A stretch of 64,000 bases of DNA from Micromonospora eburnea (lineage in GTDB: Bacteria; Actinomycetota; Actinomycetes; Mycobacteriales; Micromonosporaceae), in the NCBI RefSeq assembly GCF_900090225.1, contig NZ_FMHY01000002.1:6820001-6884000 (forward strand). The letters run 5' to 3'. Below the pieces are notes generated by a model that saw nothing but the letters and a program-made list of their open reading frames with translations, was not told the origin of the DNA and ran no database searches. The translations under genes were made by a program, and so were the position numbers. This document shows, in pieces, positions 61,324-64,000 of the stretch (position 1 is its first letter; the number at the start of each line of letters is the position of its first letter).

Positions 61324-61631
61324 TTCCTCCTGACGGATGGCTGGCCCGGCCCGGGACGGACGGGGCACGGCGGGCGGGGTCCGCCGGCAGCCCGAGGAGG
61401 TGGAGACAAGGTCAAGCAGCCCCGCGTACGCCGGGCTGTGGGCAGTTCTCTCCATCTGTGGCGATCCCCGTGACCGCGACGGCACCACGCCGCATCGGGG
61501 ATCATCATTGCATCCGGCGAGGGATTCGGCTGCCCGCGAAAGCGTCGGACCGACTCAGGGCTGCGGCACGTCCCCGGCCGAGCCGTCGTACACATGTTCC
61601 ATCCACAGCCTGTGGACACCGAGAGGATCGG
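61324..61631. other. 308-bp divergent intergenic region
   Basis: No gene is supported. It must hold promoters for the beta-helix gene and the gene at 61632. GTACACATGTTC near 61590 is an AT-richer palindrome-like sequence (ACATGT) that could be an operator; untested. Confidence 0.45.
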
Positions 61632-62246
61632 ATGAGTTACCAGCTCAGCGCGGTCGTCGCCGACGTCGAACTGCTCCGCGAGCAGACCGTCGATCTGGAC
61701 CACGCGGTCCTCGCCGCGCTCCGCCAGGACTTCGCGCTACTGCCGGTCACCCCGCAGTTCGTCGAGGAGCTGACCGGCCGCCTGCCCGACTTCCGCGCCG
61801 ACGAGCCGTCCGCCGAGCACCCGTTCCAGCTCGTCCTCTCGTCAGGCCTGGCAGAGTTGCTGGCTCGCTGGTCGCGGCAGGGGCCGGTGGCGTACCTGGA
61901 GGCGGAGTTCGCCGGCGGGCTGGGCCACCAGTCGGCGGTGGTCTGGCTGGGCGGCGAGGTGAGCTGGGGGCCGCGCTTCGACGGCGCGCTGGACCGGCCG
62001 CGTGCCGAATGGCCGATCAACGACGCGCTCGCCCGACTGGGCGTCGAGCCGGGCTCCTGGATCGACCCGTTCGCCGAGTTGGGCCTGCACCTGGAGCGCG
62101 ACACGGCCGGCTGGCTGGCCCACGGCCAGCGCGGCCTCTCGGCCGACTACTGGGACGAGCTGGCCGAGGAATGGGAACTACGACATTCCGCCCTGCACCA
62201 GCAACCTCATCGCCTCGGTCCCGTTGGTGACTGGGGGAGTGCATGA
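61632..62246 (+). CDS. Hypothetical protein (204 aa)
   Basis: A soluble, acidic, Leu/Trp-rich protein (MSYQLSAVVADVELLREQTV..., QFVEELTGRLPDF, VAYLEAEFAGGLGHQSAVVW, WIDPFAELGLHLERDTAGWL). It has a two-domain look, with the SPAEHPFQ... linker near residue 55. I do not recognise the family; similar proteins seem common in actinomycetes, often beside secreted proteins. It overlaps the next gene as ATGA, so translation is coupled. GAGAGG precedes the ATG. Confidence 0.65.
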   Translation: MSYQLSAVVADVELLREQTVDLDHAVLAALRQDFALLPVTPQFVEELTGRLPDFRADEPSAEHPFQLVLSSGLAELLARWSRQGPVAYLEAEFAGGLGHQSAVVWLGGEVSWGPRFDGALDRPRAEWPINDALARLGVEPGSWIDPFAELGLHLERDTAGWLAHGQRGLSADYWDELAEEWELRHSALHQQPHRLGPVGDWGSA

Positions 62247-62773
62247 GACTGCGACAATTCGGATTCATCGCCACGCTGACGGTGGCCGCCTCGATCGCCG
62301 GCAGCGGCGTCCGTCCACAGGGGCCGGACATACCGGCCCGGCCCGTCGGGGCCGCAGAGGTGGTCGGGCTCGACGGGCTGCACAACGCCGAGTTCGGCGC
62401 CACCGAGGCGGAGTTGACCCGGCGCGGGGTGCTGCGTACCGAGCAGGACGCGTGCGGCCCGACGCTGGCCGGGCACGGGTCGGTCAGCCCGATCTTCGTC
62501 GACGAACGCCTCGTCCTGCTCTGGTTCGACGACCCGATGACAACGCCCGAGGGGATCAGCGTGGGCACCCCGCTCACCGAGGTGCGCGACGCCTACCCGT
62601 CGGTGGTCGAACTGGCCGCTCCACAGGGGACGCACCGGTTCGACGGGCTGCTCGCCCGCGACGGCGACCGGGCGTACCTCTTCCTGCACGACCGGACCGC
62701 CGTTCGCAAGATCATCGCCGGGTACGCGGAGTGGGCCCGGCGCCTCTTCGACGAGGGCTACGGCCCCTGCTGA
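62243..62773 (+). CDS. Hypothetical secreted protein (176 aa)
   Basis: The protein starts with a signal peptide-like hydrophobic stretch (FGFIATLTVAASIAG) without a lipobox. The mature part has two cysteines (QDACGPTL and YGPC end) likely to form a disulfide, and beta strands such as SPIFVDERLVLLWFD and GISVGTPLTEVRDAYPS. The latter phrase is typical of small periplasmic DUF proteins that bind ligand. It is coupled to the upstream gene by an ATGA overlap. The family was not recognised. Confidence 0.6.
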   Translation: MRLRQFGFIATLTVAASIAGSGVRPQGPDIPARPVGAAEVVGLDGLHNAEFGATEAELTRRGVLRTEQDACGPTLAGHGSVSPIFVDERLVLLWFDDPMTTPEGISVGTPLTEVRDAYPSVVELAAPQGTHRFDGLLARDGDRAYLFLHDRTAVRKIIAGYAEWARRLFDEGYGPC

Positions 62774-62876
62774 GTCGGTGACGTCAGGGCCCGCTTGGGC
62801 AGGCGAACGCGGGACCCCGCACTGAACTCTCCGCCGACGAGATCACGGGGAAGTCCCCCTACTCCCAGGGCGCGGC

Positions 62877-63326
62877 TCACCTGCGTCGGAAGGTCTTCAC
62901 AGCCTGGCCAGGTCGCCAGAGCCTGACGACCAGTTCGTCGCCGTCAACCGACGTGAACACCGCTTCCTCAAGGTCGAGCCGAAAGGCGTGGAAGCCACCC
63001 GGTGGCTCGCTTCCGGTGATGTAGGCCTCCTTCTCCCTACCGGTTACCTCGATCGCGATCCCGGCAACCTTGGCGTCGCCGCCTTCGGCCGGGTGCGCGT
63101 GGATCGCACACCGGCCGTCCCGTTGAAGATCGCGCGCCTTGACCGCGTCGAGCATCGATCCGAACGACAGATCCGGTCCCTGGAAGTCGACCTCCGACCC
63201 GCTGACGCGTGGCGACCCGTCCTTCCGCAGCGTTGCGAGGACGTGTGTCTCAGCCGCTTCGAATCGCTCCCGGATCAGCTTCGCGAGCTCGGCCGCCTCA
63301 CTCTCGAACTGCTTCCAAGTGGCCAT
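62877..63326 (-). CDS. FMN-binding split-barrel oxidoreductase family protein
   Basis: The 149-aa protein has the pyridoxamine-5'-phosphate-oxidase-like fold: ETHVLATLRKDGSPRVSG, DLSFGSMLDAVKARDLQRD, GRCAIHAHPAEG and AKVAGIAIEVTG. Family members use FMN or F420 to reduce varied compounds in actinobacteria; a deazaflavin cofactor is possible. ATG 63326 is preferred to the upstream in-frame GTG. It is convergent with the secreted protein gene, with about 100 bp between. Confidence 0.78.
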   Translation of the reverse strand: MATWKQFESEAAELAKLIRERFEAAETHVLATLRKDGSPRVSGSEVDFQGPDLSFGSMLDAVKARDLQRDGRCAIHAHPAEGGDAKVAGIAIEVTGREKEAYITGSEPPGGFHAFRLDLEEAVFTSVDGDELVVRLWRPGQAVKTFRRR

Positions 63327-63453
63327 GGCCGCCAGTGTGACAGCACGCACCGACACACCCGGCGCCGTTCCTCGGCCGAGGCCCGCCGACCTGGTCGTAC
63401 GCTCTGGAGCCGACGGCGATTCCGTTGACGACGGCGGCGGGCGTGGAACCGCC

Positions 63454-64000
63454 TCAGCCCTGCTCGACGGCGATGCGGGCCGGGCCGGGGGTGGACGGTG
63501 CGACGACCGTAGCGAGTCTGGCAGCCGATCCGGAGCGGCTGATCGTTCCCATCAGCGACAGCGCGAACACGGTGCACACGCTCAGTACGACGGACAGCGA
63601 CCCCACCGTGCCGGCAAGGTGGCCACTGCCTCGACCCAGGTCGAACTCGCTCCCGGAGATCGCGGCCGGGTACCAGAGCAGCGCGTACTGCCGTGGCGCG
63701 TCCTGCGCGTCCAGCAGGCTGAGGACGTGCAGGACGGTGCTGACCTCCAGTACCGCGAGCGCGCCGACCACTGCGACGACGAACGCGACCTGGTGACGCC
63801 CCCGCTTTCGCAGCGCCGCCATGGCCACCGCCAGAGCGATCAAGCCGACGCACCACGACAACACGGCCAGCGCCCCGGGAACCCCGTCCGACCGCGACGA
63901 CGACGTGACGAGGCCGTAGAAGTCGTGGTTCGGGGCGACGGTCAGCAACGCGAGGAAGACACTCGCCAAGGCCACGGGCACCATGACGTTGAGCGCGGCG
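63454..64000 (-). CDS. Multi-pass membrane protein, partial at window edge
   Basis: At least 182 residues are visible, with four hydrophobic segments in the last 176 (VALASVFLALLTVA, AVLSWCVGLIALAVAMAAL, QVAFVVAVVGALAVLEVS, GSLSVVLSVCTVFALSLMG). The frame stays open past the ATG at 63984 to the window end, so the start may be ATG 63984 or lie beyond it. No family is recognised; the PNHDFYGLV loop is not one I can place. Confidence 0.55.
   Translation of the reverse strand, partial: AALNVMVPVALASVFLALLTVAPNHDFYGLVTSSSRSDGVPGALAVLSWCVGLIALAVAMAALRKRGRHQVAFVVAVVGALAVLEVSTVLHVLSLLDAQDAPRQYALLWYPAAISGSEFDLGRGSGHLAGTVGSLSVVLSVCTVFALSLMGTISRSGSAARLATVVAPSTPGPARIAVEQG

Overview
The window is high-GC actinobacterial chromosome. 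Dense genes, GTG starts, a WhiB protein, a type VII secretion ATPase with its mycosin, a MarP-type protease and several intergenic palindromes all point that way. The family is probably Micromonosporaceae (Micromonospora or Salinispora-like). That placement is inference from gene content, gene order and repeat style. No rRNA is present to confirm it.

Layout. 1-2.6 kb: end of a type VII secretion locus (EccC C-terminus, then mycosin). 2.6-28.3 kb: a PAP2 phosphatase, then a long block in the same order as Mycobacterium tuberculosis Rv3671c-Rv3683: marP, NUDIX, TlpA-like lipoprotein, nth, crp, metallo-beta-lactamase, RidA, a 51-aa DUF4177-type protein, two ArsA/Get3-like ATPases, WhiB4-like, PonA2-like, metallophosphoesterase. 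It is interrupted by a CapA lipoprotein, CbiZ, a phosphoesterase, a Tat-exported protein, a Ser/Thr kinase, a large adenylate cyclase/ATPase and a repeat-rich membrane protein. A tRNA-Pro(CGG) closes it. 28.4-39.6 kb: accessory genes (secreted Ig-like repeat protein, Ca2+/H+ antiporter, MFS exporter, 5'-nucleotidase, hydrolase, phosphodiesterase, GAF-GGDEF protein). 39.6-45.6 kb: ask-asd and leuA, matching Rv3708c-Rv3710, with a leucine leader peptide before leuA. 45.7-49.5 kb: MFS exporter, HNH lipoprotein and two RNHCP zinc proteins. 49.5-55.7 kb: an oppABCDF-type peptide importer. 56-60.1 kb: recR, ybaB, dnaX (Rv3715c, Rv3716c, Rv3721c order), the SRP RNA and tRNA-Ser(GGA). 60.1-64 kb: a Tat-exported beta-helix protein and small less conserved genes.

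How the genes fit together. The 3.5-28 kb block looks like an envelope and stress module: acid/oxidative protease, thiol lipoprotein, DNA base excision repair, cAMP receptor, Fe-S/redox WhiB, paired membrane-linked ATPases and a bifunctional cell-wall synthase. A class III cyclase, the Crp receptor and a CpdA-like phosphodiesterase give a plausible local cAMP circuit. The synteny statements are from memory of the M. tuberculosis gene order, not from a search.

Expression signals. At least eight genes show a TANNNT hexamer 6-8 nt upstream of the start codon, usually with no Shine-Dalgarno sequence, the pattern of leaderless actinobacterial mRNAs. Two genes at 27.3 kb diverge from a 25-bp gap with overlapping -10 boxes. 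Several operons use 4-bp GTGA or ATGA overlaps.

No entirely new system is evident. The best leads are the leuA leader, the leaderless/bidirectional promoters, a repeat that supplies the stop codon of an exporter, the tandem RNHCP genes and the overlapping HNH-nuclease/acidic-protein pair.
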